In this document: piece by piece, positions 7,417-16,289 of the stretch
How the letters are laid out: every line of letters begins with the position of its first letter
Position numbering within the stretch: the first letter of the stretch is position 1
Assembly (NCBI RefSeq): GCF_021272185.1
Contig: NZ_JAJSEC010000014.1
Coordinates: 1 to 58,394 of the forward strand
Length of the DNA stretch: 58,394 bases
DNA from: Roseivivax sp. GX 12232
Lineage (GTDB): Bacteria; Pseudomonadota; Alphaproteobacteria; Rhodobacterales; Rhodobacteraceae
Direction: 5' to 3'
Translations under genes and position numbers: made by a program
The notes under the pieces: generated by a model
The model's input: only the letters and a program-made list of their open reading frames with translations
What the model was told of the DNA's origin: nothing
Databases searched by the model: none

Positions 7417-9630
7417 TCACACCACGTCCACGCGCCCGACGCTCTCGGTCAGCGTGCCGATCTCTTCCGCGGGATAGCCCGCCTCGCGCAGCGCGGCGAG
7501 GGCCGGGCCGGTGGCCTCGGGCGGCAGGGCGGCGAGCATCCCTCCGGCGGTCTGCGGATCGAAGAGCAGCGCGTGGCGCGGGCTCTCGGGCAGATGTGGC
7601 GCGACGCGGCGGTTCTCGCGGTAGAGCGAGGAGTGATGACCCGCCTGCGCCAGCGCCTCGGCCCCGGGCATGAGCGGCACCGAGGCCAGTTCCAGCCGCA
7701 GCCCGCAGCCCGAGGCGGCGGAGATATTCACCGCGTGGCCGATCAGACCGAAGCCCGTCACATCGGTCATCGCACGGGCCTCGCCCAGGCAGGCGGCGGC
7801 GCTCCATTGCTCGCGGCACATCATCTGCCAGCACTGCGCCACGGCGCGGCCCGGCGCGGCGCTTAACATCTCGGCGGCGAGGATCGTGCCCGAGCCGATG
7901 GGCTTGGTCAGCACCAGCCGGTCGCCGGGCCGGGCCCCGCTCAGCGTGATCGGCGCGCGCTCCAGAAGGCCCGTGACCGAGAAGCCCACCGTCAGCTCGT
8001 CGCCGATCGAGGAATGGCCGCCCACGACCTCGGCCCCGGCGGCGGTGATGACCTCGGCGGCGGCGGCGGCGATCTCGGAGAGCGTGCGCCCGGTCAGCGC
8101 GTCCGAGGCGCGCGGCAGCACCAGGTTCAATGTCGCGGCCTGCGGCGCGGCGCCCATGGCGAGGATGTCGCCCAGGGCGTGATGCGCGGCGATGCGGGTC
8201 ATCAGGACCGGGTCCTCGACGAAGGCGCGCAGGTGGTCGGTCGAGAGCACCTGCCGGGTGCCGCCGGTCTCCAGAAGCGCCGCGTCGTCGCCGGGCAGGG
8301 CGGTCACATCCCCGCGCCGGGGCGGGCCCAGGACCGAGAGCGCGCGCGACAGCGTGGATTGCCCGACCTTGGCGCCGCAGCCGCCGCAGAGCGGCTTGTC
8401 GCCAAGCGCCTCCTCGAGTCCCGCGGCGCGGATCTTCGGCGGCGCGGCGAGCGGCATGGCGGGCAGCTCGCGGAAGCGTTGCATGAACTTCAGGTCGATG
8501 TTGGTCTTCCAGCGCCAGACCCAGGCGCCCGAGAAGGTCAGCCCGAAGCGCTCGCCCATGGCCGCCTGACGGCCCAGCGAGACGAGCTTCAGGTAGTCGC
8601 GCTGCGGGCGGTAGGGGCGCATCTCCCCGGCGCCGAGCGTGGCGCGCAGGTTGTCGTAAAGGACCGGCGCGGCGCGCACCGCGTAGACGCCTGCCTTGGG
8701 GCGCGGGGCGAAGGCCAGATGCGCGCAATCGCCCGCTGCGAAGATCGCCGGATCGCCGCTTTGCAGGTGTTCGGAGACCGAGAGGAACCCCTGGTCGTGC
8801 GGCAGGCCCATCTCGGCCACCCAAGGGTGCGGCCGGGCCCCGGCGGCGCCCACGACCAGCGCGGCAGGCAGTTCGCGGCCGTCCGAGAAGACCACGCTTT
8901 GCGGCGTGATTTCGGAGATATCCGCGTATTCCGAAACCCTTATGCGGTAGTCCTCAAGTGCCGCGCGAAGCCGCGCGCGGGCCCGGCGCGAGAGCCCCGC
9001 GAGCAGCGTCTCGCGTTCGAGCAGCACCACCTCGGCGGGCCTCTGGCGCAGGGCATGGGCCATGGCCAGCGCCAGCTCGACGCCCGCGACCCCGCCGCCG
9101 ATCACCACCACCCGGGCCGGGCCGCTTTCGGCCAGGAAGCGCTGCCAGCTCTCGCGGTCGGCGGCGCGCGGGCGGCCGGTCTCGGTCTCGGCGAGGAACC
9201 GGCGCCAGCGGTCGGCGAAGGGACCGAGCGGCTTGGCGCCCACCGCGTGCTCTCCGAAGCCCTTGAGCCCGGGCATGGCCGAAGTCACGCCCACGTCGAG
9301 GGACAAGACGTCGTAGCCGACCGGCGGGCGGCCCGGCACGGTCACCTCTCGCGCCGCGGGCGAGACCGCGGTGGCCGCACCGAGGATCAGCCGGGCGCCC
9401 GCGGCGCGCGCCAGCCGCACCAGGTCGATGTCCAGCGCCTCGCGGGTGTAATGGCCCGCCACATGGCCCGGAAGCATGCCCGAATAGGCGGTCACGGGGC
9501 CCGGGTCGATCAGCGTCAGCCGCGCGCCCGGCAGCGGGTCCATGGCCCATTTGCGCAGCACCAGCGCATGGGTGTGCCCGCCGCCCACCAGGACGAGGTC
9601 ACGGGTCTTCGGCAGCGGCGGCTGATGCAT
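7417..9630 (-). CDS. selD: FAD oxidoreductase-SelD fusion
   Basis: A protein of 737 residues made of two enzymes. Residues 1 to about 400 form an NDH-2-like FAD/NAD(P) oxidoreductase, with LVLVGGGHTH near 12-21, VVVIGGGVAGVE near 175-190, and a C-terminal FAD motif IFAAGDCAHL. Residues about 410-737 are selenide, water dikinase, which makes selenophosphate from selenide and ATP. Its nucleophile loop LCGGCGAKVG (about 411-420) carries Cys, not Sec, and GDDAALL and GGHSSIGDE follow. The start at 9630 is chosen for the AGGAGG nine bases upstream; an in-frame ATG at 9759 lacks one. This fusion is known in some bacteria, and the oxidoreductase half may supply or reduce selenium. It is divergent from the Anbu operon. 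Confidence 0.93.
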   Translation of the reverse strand: MHQPPLPKTRDLVLVGGGHTHALVLRKWAMDPLPGARLTLIDPGPVTAYSGMLPGHVAGHYTREALDIDLVRLARAAGARLILGAATAVSPAAREVTVPGRPPVGYDVLSLDVGVTSAMPGLKGFGEHAVGAKPLGPFADRWRRFLAETETGRPRAADRESWQRFLAESGPARVVVIGGGVAGVELALAMAHALRQRPAEVVLLERETLLAGLSRRARARLRAALEDYRIRVSEYADISEITPQSVVFSDGRELPAALVVGAAGARPHPWVAEMGLPHDQGFLSVSEHLQSGDPAIFAAGDCAHLAFAPRPKAGVYAVRAAPVLYDNLRATLGAGEMRPYRPQRDYLKLVSLGRQAAMGERFGLTFSGAWVWRWKTNIDLKFMQRFRELPAMPLAAPPKIRAAGLEEALGDKPLCGGCGAKVGQSTLSRALSVLGPPRRGDVTALPGDDAALLETGGTRQVLSTDHLRAFVEDPVLMTRIAAHHALGDILAMGAAPQAATLNLVLPRASDALTGRTLSEIAAAAAEVITAAGAEVVGGHSSIGDELTVGFSVTGLLERAPITLSGARPGDRLVLTKPIGSGTILAAEMLSAAPGRAVAQCWQMMCREQWSAAACLGEARAMTDVTGFGLIGHAVNISAASGCGLRLELASVPLMPGAEALAQAGHHSSLYRENRRVAPHLPESPRHALLFDPQTAGGMLAALPPEATGPALAALREAGYPAEEIGTLTESVGRVDVV

Positions 9631-9809
9631 CTCGGGTCGACCTCCTGACGGCGGAGCCTGCGGGTTGCGCCGCCTTACGGCAAGCGCAATTGGACCGCAA
9701 ATTTCGGGCCTTGCGACCCGGATGTTCGGCTGCGAGACCCGGCGCCACGCCGAAAGCATTGCCTTTCCGGCCCGCAGCGTGTGTCCTGACGGGGCAGTGA
9801 GGAGTTCGA

Positions 9810-11222
9810 ATGCCAGAGACCTTCAACGAGATGATCGACGGCGGGCAGGTGCGCCCGGCCTACCAAAGCCTGGAGCGGTGGCAGAACGAGATGCCCGCCG
9901 ACCTGAGGCAGATGAAACAAAGCGAGGCCGAGGCGCTGTTCCGCCGGGTGGGGATCACCTTCGCGGTCTACGGCGAGGGCGGCGACCCCGAGCGGCTCAT
10001 CCCCTTCGACATGTTCCCGCGGGTCTTCACGGCTGGCGAATGGCGCAAGCTGGAACGCGGGATCAGGCAGCGGGCGGCGGCGCTCAACGCCTTCCTGGCC
10101 GATGTCTACGACCAGCGCGAGATCATCCGCGCGGGCAAGATCCCCGAACATCTCGTCACCCATAACGAGGCCTTCGAACGCGCCGTGGTGGGCATGCGCC
10201 CGCCGCGCAACGTCTGGAGCCATATCGTCGGCGTCGACCTGGTGCGCACCGGGCCCGACCAGTTCTACGTGCTCGAGGACAACTGCCGCACGCCCTCGGG
10301 CGTCTCCTACATGCTGCAGAACCGCGAGATCATGATGCGGATGTTCCCGCATCTCTTCGTGGAGAACCGCATCGCGCCGGTCGACGGCTATGCCGATGCG
10401 CTGCGCCACACGCTGGCCTCGGTCGCGCCGAAGAAATGCGACGGCGATCCGACGGTGGTGATCCTCACGCCGGGGCAGTTCAACTCGGCCTATTACGAAC
10501 ATTCCTTCCTCGCGGACCTCATGGGGGTCGAGCTGGTCGAAGGGCAGGACCTCTTCGTGGAGGGCGACTTCTGCTGGATGCGCACCACCGAGGGGCCGAA
10601 GAAGGTCGACGTGATCTACCGCCGGATCGACGACGCCTTCCTCGATCCGCTGTGCTTCCGGCCGGACTCGATGCTGGGTGTGCCGGGGCTGATGAACGTC
10701 TACCGCTCGGGCGGGGTGTCGATCTGCTCGGCCCCGGGTGCGGGTGTCGCCGACGACAAGGCGATCTACACCTTCGTGCCCGACATGATCCGGTTCTACT
10801 TGGGCGAGGCGCCGATCCTCGAGAACGTGCCGACCTGGCAATGCGCCAAGCCCGACGAGTGCAAATACGTGCTCGAACATCTCTCGGAGCTGGTGGTCAA
10901 GGAGGTGCACGGCTCGGGCGGCTACGGCATGCTCGTCGGGCCCAAGGCCGACCAGAGCCAGATCGAGGCCTTCCGCCACAAGATCACCGAGAAGCCCTGG
11001 AACTACATCGCCCAGCCGACGCTGGCGCTCTCGGCCTGTCCGACCTTCGTGGAAGAAGGCGTGGCGCCGCGCCATGTCGACCTGCGCCCCTATTGCCTGG
11101 TCGGCGAACGTATCGAACTCGTGCCCGGCGGCCTGACCCGCGTGGCCCTGAACGAGGGATCGCTTGTCGTGAACTCGAGCCAGGGCGGCGGCGTCAAGGA
11201 CACCTGGGTCCTGGCGGAGTGA
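9810..11222 (+). CDS. Circularly permuted ATP-grasp protein
   Basis: A protein of 470 residues of the circularly permuted type 2 ATP-grasp family (DUF404/DUF407). Conserved stretches include FYVLEDNCRTPSGVSYML (about 150-167), VDVIYRRIDDAFLDP near 267, KEVHGSGGYGM near 366, and the C-terminal LVVNSSQGGG. ATP-grasp enzymes usually join a carboxylate to an amine or thiol, so this one may build a peptide-like or gamma-glutamyl bond. It is the first gene of a four-gene operon (4 bases before the alpha-E gene) with transglutaminase-like and Anbu peptidase genes, the arrangement typical of Anbu clusters. The substrate is unknown. Confidence 0.92.
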   Translation: MPETFNEMIDGGQVRPAYQSLERWQNEMPADLRQMKQSEAEALFRRVGITFAVYGEGGDPERLIPFDMFPRVFTAGEWRKLERGIRQRAAALNAFLADVYDQREIIRAGKIPEHLVTHNEAFERAVVGMRPPRNVWSHIVGVDLVRTGPDQFYVLEDNCRTPSGVSYMLQNREIMMRMFPHLFVENRIAPVDGYADALRHTLASVAPKKCDGDPTVVILTPGQFNSAYYEHSFLADLMGVELVEGQDLFVEGDFCWMRTTEGPKKVDVIYRRIDDAFLDPLCFRPDSMLGVPGLMNVYRSGGVSICSAPGAGVADDKAIYTFVPDMIRFYLGEAPILENVPTWQCAKPDECKYVLEHLSELVVKEVHGSGGYGMLVGPKADQSQIEAFRHKITEKPWNYIAQPTLALSACPTFVEEGVAPRHVDLRPYCLVGERIELVPGGLTRVALNEGSLVVNSSQGGGVKDTWVLAE

Positions 11223-11226
11223 CATC

Positions 11227-12180
11227 ATGCTGAGCCGCACCGCATCACACCTTTACTGGATGGCCCGCTACATCGAACGCGCCGAGACCACGGCGCGGCT
11301 GTTGCAGATGGGCGCAAGAAACGCGCTTCTGCCGGACATCGGCGGGGGCTTCCGCAACGACTGGGAGGCCGTCCTCCAGGCGCTTGGCCAGCTCGAGGCC
11401 TTCCGCGAGAAATACGGCGACCCCGTGCAGCGCAACGTCGAGACCTTCCTGTTCTTCGACGCCTCGAACCCGGCCTCGGTCATGTCCTGCTTCTCGGCGG
11501 CGCGCGAGAACGGGCGGGTGGTCCGCACCGCGCTGACGAGCCAGGTCTGGGACGCGATCAACACCACCTTCCAGGAGATGCAGGCGCTGCACCGGATGGA
11601 GCGCTCCAAGCTGATCGTGAACGAGCTGGCCGACTGGACGCTGCGCTCGGGCGCGCTGATCCGCGGCGCCATCGAAAGCACGCAGCTGCGCAACGACGGC
11701 TTCCGCTTCATGGGGCTCGGCCATTCGATCGAGCGCGGCGACAACACCGCGCGGCTGCTCGACGTGAAGTATTACGTGCTGCTGCCCAGCCTCTCCTACG
11801 TCGGCTCGGCGCTCGACCAGTCGCAATGGGCGACGCTTCTGCGCTCGATGCATGCGCATCGCGCCTTCGTCTGGACCTACAAGGGCGAGATCACCGCCGC
11901 CAAGATCGCGCATCTGCTGATCCTGAACCGGCAGTTCCCGCGCTCGCTCCTCTCGGCGACCCAGGCGACGGTGGACCACCTCGACGCGCTGGCGCGCGGC
12001 TACGGGATCACGCCCAAGGCGACCTCGCTGGCGCGCGGGCACCTGGGCGAACTGGCCGAGGCCCATGTCGAGGACATCTTCGACGAGGGCCTGCACCAGT
12101 TCCTCCTGCGCTTCATGGGCCGCAACGGGGAAATCGCCCAGGCCGTGCAATCGAGCTATCTTGTGGGGGTGCCGGAATGA
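11227..12180 (+). CDS. Alpha-E domain protein (DUF403)
   Basis: An all-helical protein of 317 residues of the alpha-E (DUF403) family, recognised from its start (MLSRTASHLYWMARYIERAE) and the later GLGHSIERGDNTARLLD and FVWTYKGEI stretches. In many genomes it accompanies, or is fused to, the permuted ATP-grasp protein and is thought to be its structural or catalytic partner. It starts 4 bases after the ATP-grasp gene, and its stop overlaps the start of the transglutaminase gene (ATGA). No signal peptide is present, so it should act in the cytoplasm. Confidence 0.92.
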   Translation: MLSRTASHLYWMARYIERAETTARLLQMGARNALLPDIGGGFRNDWEAVLQALGQLEAFREKYGDPVQRNVETFLFFDASNPASVMSCFSAARENGRVVRTALTSQVWDAINTTFQEMQALHRMERSKLIVNELADWTLRSGALIRGAIESTQLRNDGFRFMGLGHSIERGDNTARLLDVKYYVLLPSLSYVGSALDQSQWATLLRSMHAHRAFVWTYKGEITAAKIAHLLILNRQFPRSLLSATQATVDHLDALARGYGITPKATSLARGHLGELAEAHVEDIFDEGLHQFLLRFMGRNGEIAQAVQSSYLVGVPE

Positions 12181-13013
12181 AACTCAGCGTCAGCCATGTC
12201 ACCCGCTACGTCTTCGAGACCCCGGTCACGCGGTTGATCCAGTCGCACCGGCTCACGCCCTCGCGCTGCGCCAACCAGCGGGTGATCTCCTGGGAGGTCA
12301 ACATGCTGAAGGCGGTGCGCGGCGCGGCCTTCCGCGACGGCGCCGGCGACTGGACCGAGACGGTCAGCGTCGACGGGCCGCTCGATGCCTTCGAGATCGA
12401 GGTCACCGGCGAGATCGAGACCGAGGATTTCGCCGGCGTCCTGCGCGACCACCGCGAGAAGGTGCCGCCCTCGGCCTATCTGACGCCCACCGCGCGGACC
12501 TGGCCGAGCCAGCCGCTGCGCGAGCTGGCCGAGGACACTTTGGCCCCGCTCGACGGGCGGCCGGCGATCGAACGCGCCCACGCGCTCTCGAACGCCGTGG
12601 CCGATGCGGTGGAATACGTCCCCGGCGAGACCGAGAGCCTGACCACCGCGGCCGAGGCCCTGGAAGGCGGCAAGGGTGTCTGCCAGGACCAGACCCATGT
12701 GCTGATGGCCGTGGCGCAGATGTCCGGCGTGCCGGCGCGCTACGTCACGGGCTATCTCTTCAGTGCCATGCCCGACCATATCTCCGAGGCGAGCCACGCC
12801 TGGGCGGAGCTTTACGTGGATGACCTGGGCTGGGTCGGCTTCGACCCCTCGAACCGGGTCTGCCCGGATGACCGCTACATCCGCCTGGGCTCGGGCTACG
12901 ATTCCCAGGACGCGGCCCCGATCCGGGGCGTGGTCTCGGGCGGGGCGGGCGAGCGGCTCGACGTCAGCGTGAAGGTGCGCGACATCGCGGCCAGCGAGCA
13001 ACAGCAGCAGTAG
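12177..13013 (+). CDS. Transglutaminase-like cysteine peptidase
   Basis: A protein of 278 residues with an N-terminal bacterial transglutaminase-like beta region (from KLSVSHVTRYVFETPV) and a transglutaminase-like catalytic core. The triad is visible: Cys in GGKGVCQDQTHV (about 167), His in EASHAWAELYV (about 204), and Asp in VGFDPSNR (about 219). Such enzymes cleave or form amide bonds. The ATG overlaps the stop of the alpha-E gene, and 97 bases separate it from the Anbu peptidase gene. In the operon it may process the product of the ATP-grasp enzyme, as an opposing or trimming activity. That role is inferred from context only. Confidence 0.9.
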   Translation: MKLSVSHVTRYVFETPVTRLIQSHRLTPSRCANQRVISWEVNMLKAVRGAAFRDGAGDWTETVSVDGPLDAFEIEVTGEIETEDFAGVLRDHREKVPPSAYLTPTARTWPSQPLRELAEDTLAPLDGRPAIERAHALSNAVADAVEYVPGETESLTTAAEALEGGKGVCQDQTHVLMAVAQMSGVPARYVTGYLFSAMPDHISEASHAWAELYVDDLGWVGFDPSNRVCPDDRYIRLGSGYDSQDAAPIRGVVSGGAGERLDVSVKVRDIAASEQQQQ

Positions 13014-13110
13014 GACAGGGGCCCCCGGGGCGGGCTGCCGTGGCGGCGGCATTGCGCCCGGGGGCGGCTTGGCAGTATCCCTCGACGGCTGCTGGAATAG
13101 GAATGATTCG

Positions 13111-13830
13111 ATGACCTATTGCGTGGGTCTCCTGCTGAACGAAGGCATGGTGCTCCTGGCCGACACGCGCACCAACGCGGGGCTCGACAACATCTCGACC
13201 TACCGCAAGATGTTCACCTTCGAGGCGCCGGGCGACCGGGTCGTGGCGATCATGACCGCGGGCAGCCTCTCGGTCACCCAGACCACCATCGCGCGGCTGA
13301 CCGAGGCGATCGAGACCCAGGACGAAAGCCGCTCGATCATGCATGCGCCTTCGATGCTGGGCGTGGCCGAGATCGTCGGCACCACGCTCGGCGAGGTCAC
13401 CCACGAGGTGCGCGGCAAGATGCAGCGCCAGGACAGCGTCTCGGCCTCCATGCTGGTGGCCGGCCAGCGCCGCGACGGCGGGATGCGGCTTTTCCTGATC
13501 TACTCGCAGGGCAATTTCATCGAGGCCACCGCCGAGACGCCTTACCTGCAGATCGGCGAGCACAAGTACGGCAAGCCGATCCTCGACCGGGTAATCACGC
13601 CCGAGACCTCGCTGGCGGATGCCGAGAAGGCGGTGCTTCTGTCGATGGATTCGACGCTGCGCTCGAACCTCTCGGTGGGCATGCCGCTCGACCTCGTGGT
13701 GATCGGCAACGATGCGCTGGAGATCACCCGCGCGCGGCGGATCGAAGCCGAGGATCCCTCGTTCCAGCAGATGAGCCAGGCCTGGTCCGAGGCGCTGCGC
13801 CGCGCCTTCCAGGAGATCGACGCGGCCTGA
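13111..13830 (+). CDS. Anbu proteasome-like peptidase
   Basis: A protein of 239 residues of the Anbu (ancestral beta-subunit) family, a bacterial relative of HslV and 20S beta subunits. After removal of Met the chain begins with Thr, the expected nucleophile (start MTYCVGLLLNEG). The supporting Asp17 (ADTRTNAG) and Lys32 (STYRKMF) are in the proteasome positions. The ATG at 13111 is chosen because it exposes this Thr and has AGGAA before it; an upstream in-frame start at 13069 would bury it. It closes the ATP-grasp, alpha-E and transglutaminase set, the classic Anbu neighbourhood. Known Anbu proteins form open ring or helical assemblies. Natural substrates are unsettled. Confidence 0.93.
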   Translation: MTYCVGLLLNEGMVLLADTRTNAGLDNISTYRKMFTFEAPGDRVVAIMTAGSLSVTQTTIARLTEAIETQDESRSIMHAPSMLGVAEIVGTTLGEVTHEVRGKMQRQDSVSASMLVAGQRRDGGMRLFLIYSQGNFIEATAETPYLQIGEHKYGKPILDRVITPETSLADAEKAVLLSMDSTLRSNLSVGMPLDLVVIGNDALEITRARRIEAEDPSFQQMSQAWSEALRRAFQEIDAA

Positions 13831-13957
13831 GCGTTTCCATTACGGAAAAACTGCGGAGCCGGGCATCAACGTGATTGCCCGACGCGGGGGCATGTGGATA
13901 AGATTCTTGCGATCCTGTCGGTTCGCCGCAGCCCCAGCGTGAGGCACGTCTTTTCCC

Positions 13958-15250
13958 ATGTGTATCTACTGCGACAAGTCCGCCGCCATCAATGCCGAGA
14001 CCAACACGGGCGCGGGGGGCTGGGCCGGGCTGGCCGCGACCTCGCCGCTGCCGACCACCTACACCGACGCCATCGACTGGGGCACCCAGGTGACCTCGGG
14101 GCAGGTGAACGGCGACGGCGACATGGTCATCGACTATTACTTCGCCCCCGAGGGCGAGCGCTTCGGCTTCTTCACCTGCGAGGAATGGACCGACTACGAG
14201 AAGGCCCAGGTAGAGGCCGCCTTCGACACCTTCGAGGTCTTCCTCGACGTCGAATTCGTCGAGACCACCAACCCCGGTGACGCCGAGTTCGAACTGCACA
14301 AGTTTGATGCGAGAGACCTCTTTCTCGGCGTGATGAACCCGCCCGGCCTTTTCAACGAAGGCGACGCGGGCTTCAGCAGCACCGGCATCGGCTGGAACGA
14401 CCCCGGCGCGCTCGAGCAGGGCGGCTTCAGCTTCGGCATCCTGATCCACGAGTTCGGCCACGGGCTGGGGCTGGCGCATCCGCATGACACCGGCGGCGGC
14501 TCCTCGGTCCTGCCGGGGGTCTCCTCTAGCGCGGACACCGGGCTTTTCGACCTCAACCAGGGCGTCTACACGATGATGTCCTATATCGACGGCTGGGCGA
14601 CCAACCCCGACGGGGCGCTCTCGCCGGTGGTGACGGCGGACTACGGCTACCAGGGCACGCCCATGGCGCTGGACATCGCGGTCCTGCAGGACAAATACGG
14701 CGCCAACATGGACCATGCCACGGGCGACGACACCTATACACTGGCCGATGTGAACGCGCCGGGCACCTTCTACAGCTGCATCTGGGACGCGGGCGGCACC
14801 GATGAGCTGCGCTACGACGGCAGCGCCGACGCGGTGCTGGACCTGCGGCCCGCCACGCTCGAAGTCGAGGAGGGCGGCGGCGGCTGGATTTCCTACGCCG
14901 AGGGCATCTACGGCGGCTACACCATCGCCAACGGCGTGGTGATCGAGAATGCCACCGGCGGCTCGGGCGATGACGCGCTCGTGGGCAATGCCGCCGACAA
15001 CGTGCTGACCGGCGGGGCGGGGGACGACACCTTCATCTTCGTCGAAGGGCAGGGTGGCTACGACACGATCACCGACTGGGGCAACGGCGACGACCAGCTC
15101 GACCTGTCGGACTACGGGCGGATCGGGCTGCGCAACTTCTCCTTCGACCGCACGCCGGAAGGCTTCGAGCTGAGCTTCTTCGACCAGACGATCCTCTTCG
15201 AGGGCATCGGCGCTTCGACCACCGCGGCGGAGGCGGAGTATCTGGTCTGA
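13958..15250 (+). CDS. Serralysin-like M10 metalloprotease
   Basis: A protein of 430 residues predicted to be secreted by a type I system, since no N-terminal signal is seen. The zinc site HEFGHGLGLAHP is at 164-175, and the Met-turn TMMSY is at 205-209, the metzincin hallmarks. A beta-roll of calcium-binding repeats follows at about 333-363 (GGSGDDALVGN, LTGGAGDDTF), then the Peptidase_M10_C tail. It lacks the long repeat arrays of adhesins and is near the usual 450-480 residues. The start at 13958 has no strong ribosome binding site. It lies 127 bases after the Anbu gene on the same strand, and no type I transporter is adjacent. Confidence 0.9.
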   Translation: MCIYCDKSAAINAETNTGAGGWAGLAATSPLPTTYTDAIDWGTQVTSGQVNGDGDMVIDYYFAPEGERFGFFTCEEWTDYEKAQVEAAFDTFEVFLDVEFVETTNPGDAEFELHKFDARDLFLGVMNPPGLFNEGDAGFSSTGIGWNDPGALEQGGFSFGILIHEFGHGLGLAHPHDTGGGSSVLPGVSSSADTGLFDLNQGVYTMMSYIDGWATNPDGALSPVVTADYGYQGTPMALDIAVLQDKYGANMDHATGDDTYTLADVNAPGTFYSCIWDAGGTDELRYDGSADAVLDLRPATLEVEEGGGGWISYAEGIYGGYTIANGVVIENATGGSGDDALVGNAADNVLTGGAGDDTFIFVEGQGGYDTITDWGNGDDQLDLSDYGRIGLRNFSFDRTPEGFELSFFDQTILFEGIGASTTAAEAEYLV

Positions 15251-15416
15251 GGCGGGGGCTGGTTGGTGTGTCGGTCTGTCCGGCGGTGGAGTGATCCTGG
15301 GCGCGGGCTTGGGCTCACGCTGCGGCGGCCGTGCGAGGGTCGCGCGGTACATCAACTGCACCTTCTAAGGCATTGATTAAAAGGGTAAGCCGCGCCGTCT
15401 CACCGGCGCCACCCCC

Positions 15417-16289
15417 TCAATCAATCAGCCGTTTCAGATACCGTCCGTAGTCATTCTTCCCGAAGGACTCCGCCCGCGCCGCCACCTGCGTGGCATCCAC
15501 CCAGCCGGCCATATAGGCGATCTCGTCGGGATTGCCGATCTGCAGCCCCTGCCGCTCGACCAGCGTGCGGACGAAGTTGCCCGCGTCGAGAAGCGAGCCA
15601 TGGGTGCCGGTGTCGAGCCAGGCATAGCCCCGCCCCATGCGCCGCACCTCGAGCTGGCCTTCGTGCAGATAGCTCTCGAGCAGCGTGGTGATCTCCAGCT
15701 CGCCCCGGGCCGAGGGGGTGACCGCGCGGGCGCGCTCGGGCGCCGTGCCGTCGAGGAAATAGAGCCCCGTCACTGCGTAGCGCGAGGGCGCGACCTCGGG
15801 TTTCTCGACGATCTCGGTGACCCGGCCCTGAGCGTCATAGGCGACCACGCCGTAGCGCTCGGGGTCCGAGACCTGGTAGCCGAAGACCGTGCCGCCCGTG
15901 GTCCGCCCGTCGGCCTCGGCCAGAAGCTCCGGCAGCCCGTGGCCGAAGAAGACGTTGTCGCCCAGGACCATGGCCGAGGGCGCGCCGTCGAGGAACTCCT
16001 CGGCCAGCAGATAAGCCTGGGCCAGCCCCTCGGGCGCGGGCTGTTCGACGTAGCTCAGGGACAGCCCCCATTGCGCGCCGTCGCCCAACGTCCGGCGGAA
16101 CTGGTCCTGGTCCTGCGGCGTGGTGATCACGCAGATCTCGCGGATGCCCGCCAGCATCAGCACCGAGAGCGGGTAGTAGATCATCGGCTTGTCGTAGACC
16201 GGCAGGAGCTGCTTCGAGACCCCCATAGTGATCGGGTAGAGCCGCGTGCCGCTGCCGCCGGCGAGGATGATGCCCTTGCGCTGGGTCAT
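15417..16289 (-). CDS. rfbA: Glucose-1-phosphate thymidylyltransferase
   Basis: RfbA/RmlA, 290 residues, makes dTDP-glucose from dTTP and glucose-1-phosphate, the first step to dTDP-L-rhamnose. The nucleotide loop [11 protein letters not shown] (about 9-19) and [16 protein letters not shown] are typical, as is [12 protein letters not shown] near 107. The start at 16289 overlaps the rfbD stop (ATGA) and gives family length; the frame remains open upstream into rfbD without coding sense. It is the last gene of the GT-rfbB-rfbD-rfbA operon. rfbC does not follow, and the next 160 bases hold no gene. Confidence 0.96.
   Translation of the reverse strand: MTQRKGIILAGGSGTRLYPITMGVSKQLLPVYDKPMIYYPLSVLMLAGIREICVITTPQDQDQFRRTLGDGAQWGLSLSYVEQPAPEGLAQAYLLAEEFLDGAPSAMVLGDNVFFGHGLPELLAEADGRTTGGTVFGYQVSDPERYGVVAYDAQGRVTEIVEKPEVAPSRYAVTGLYFLDGTAPERARAVTPSARGELEITTLLESYLHEGQLEVRRMGRGYAWLDTGTHGSLLDAGNFVRTLVERQGLQIGNPDEIAYMAGWVDATQVAARAESFGKNDYGRYLKRLID

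Noticed and set aside
8375-8392. Selenocysteine in the SelD nucleophile loop
   Set aside because: The loop reads CGGCGAK with sense Cys codons; no in-frame TGA is present.
15251-15416. rfbC in the gap after rfbA
   Set aside because: The 166 bases are too short and carry no epimerase-like frame on either strand.
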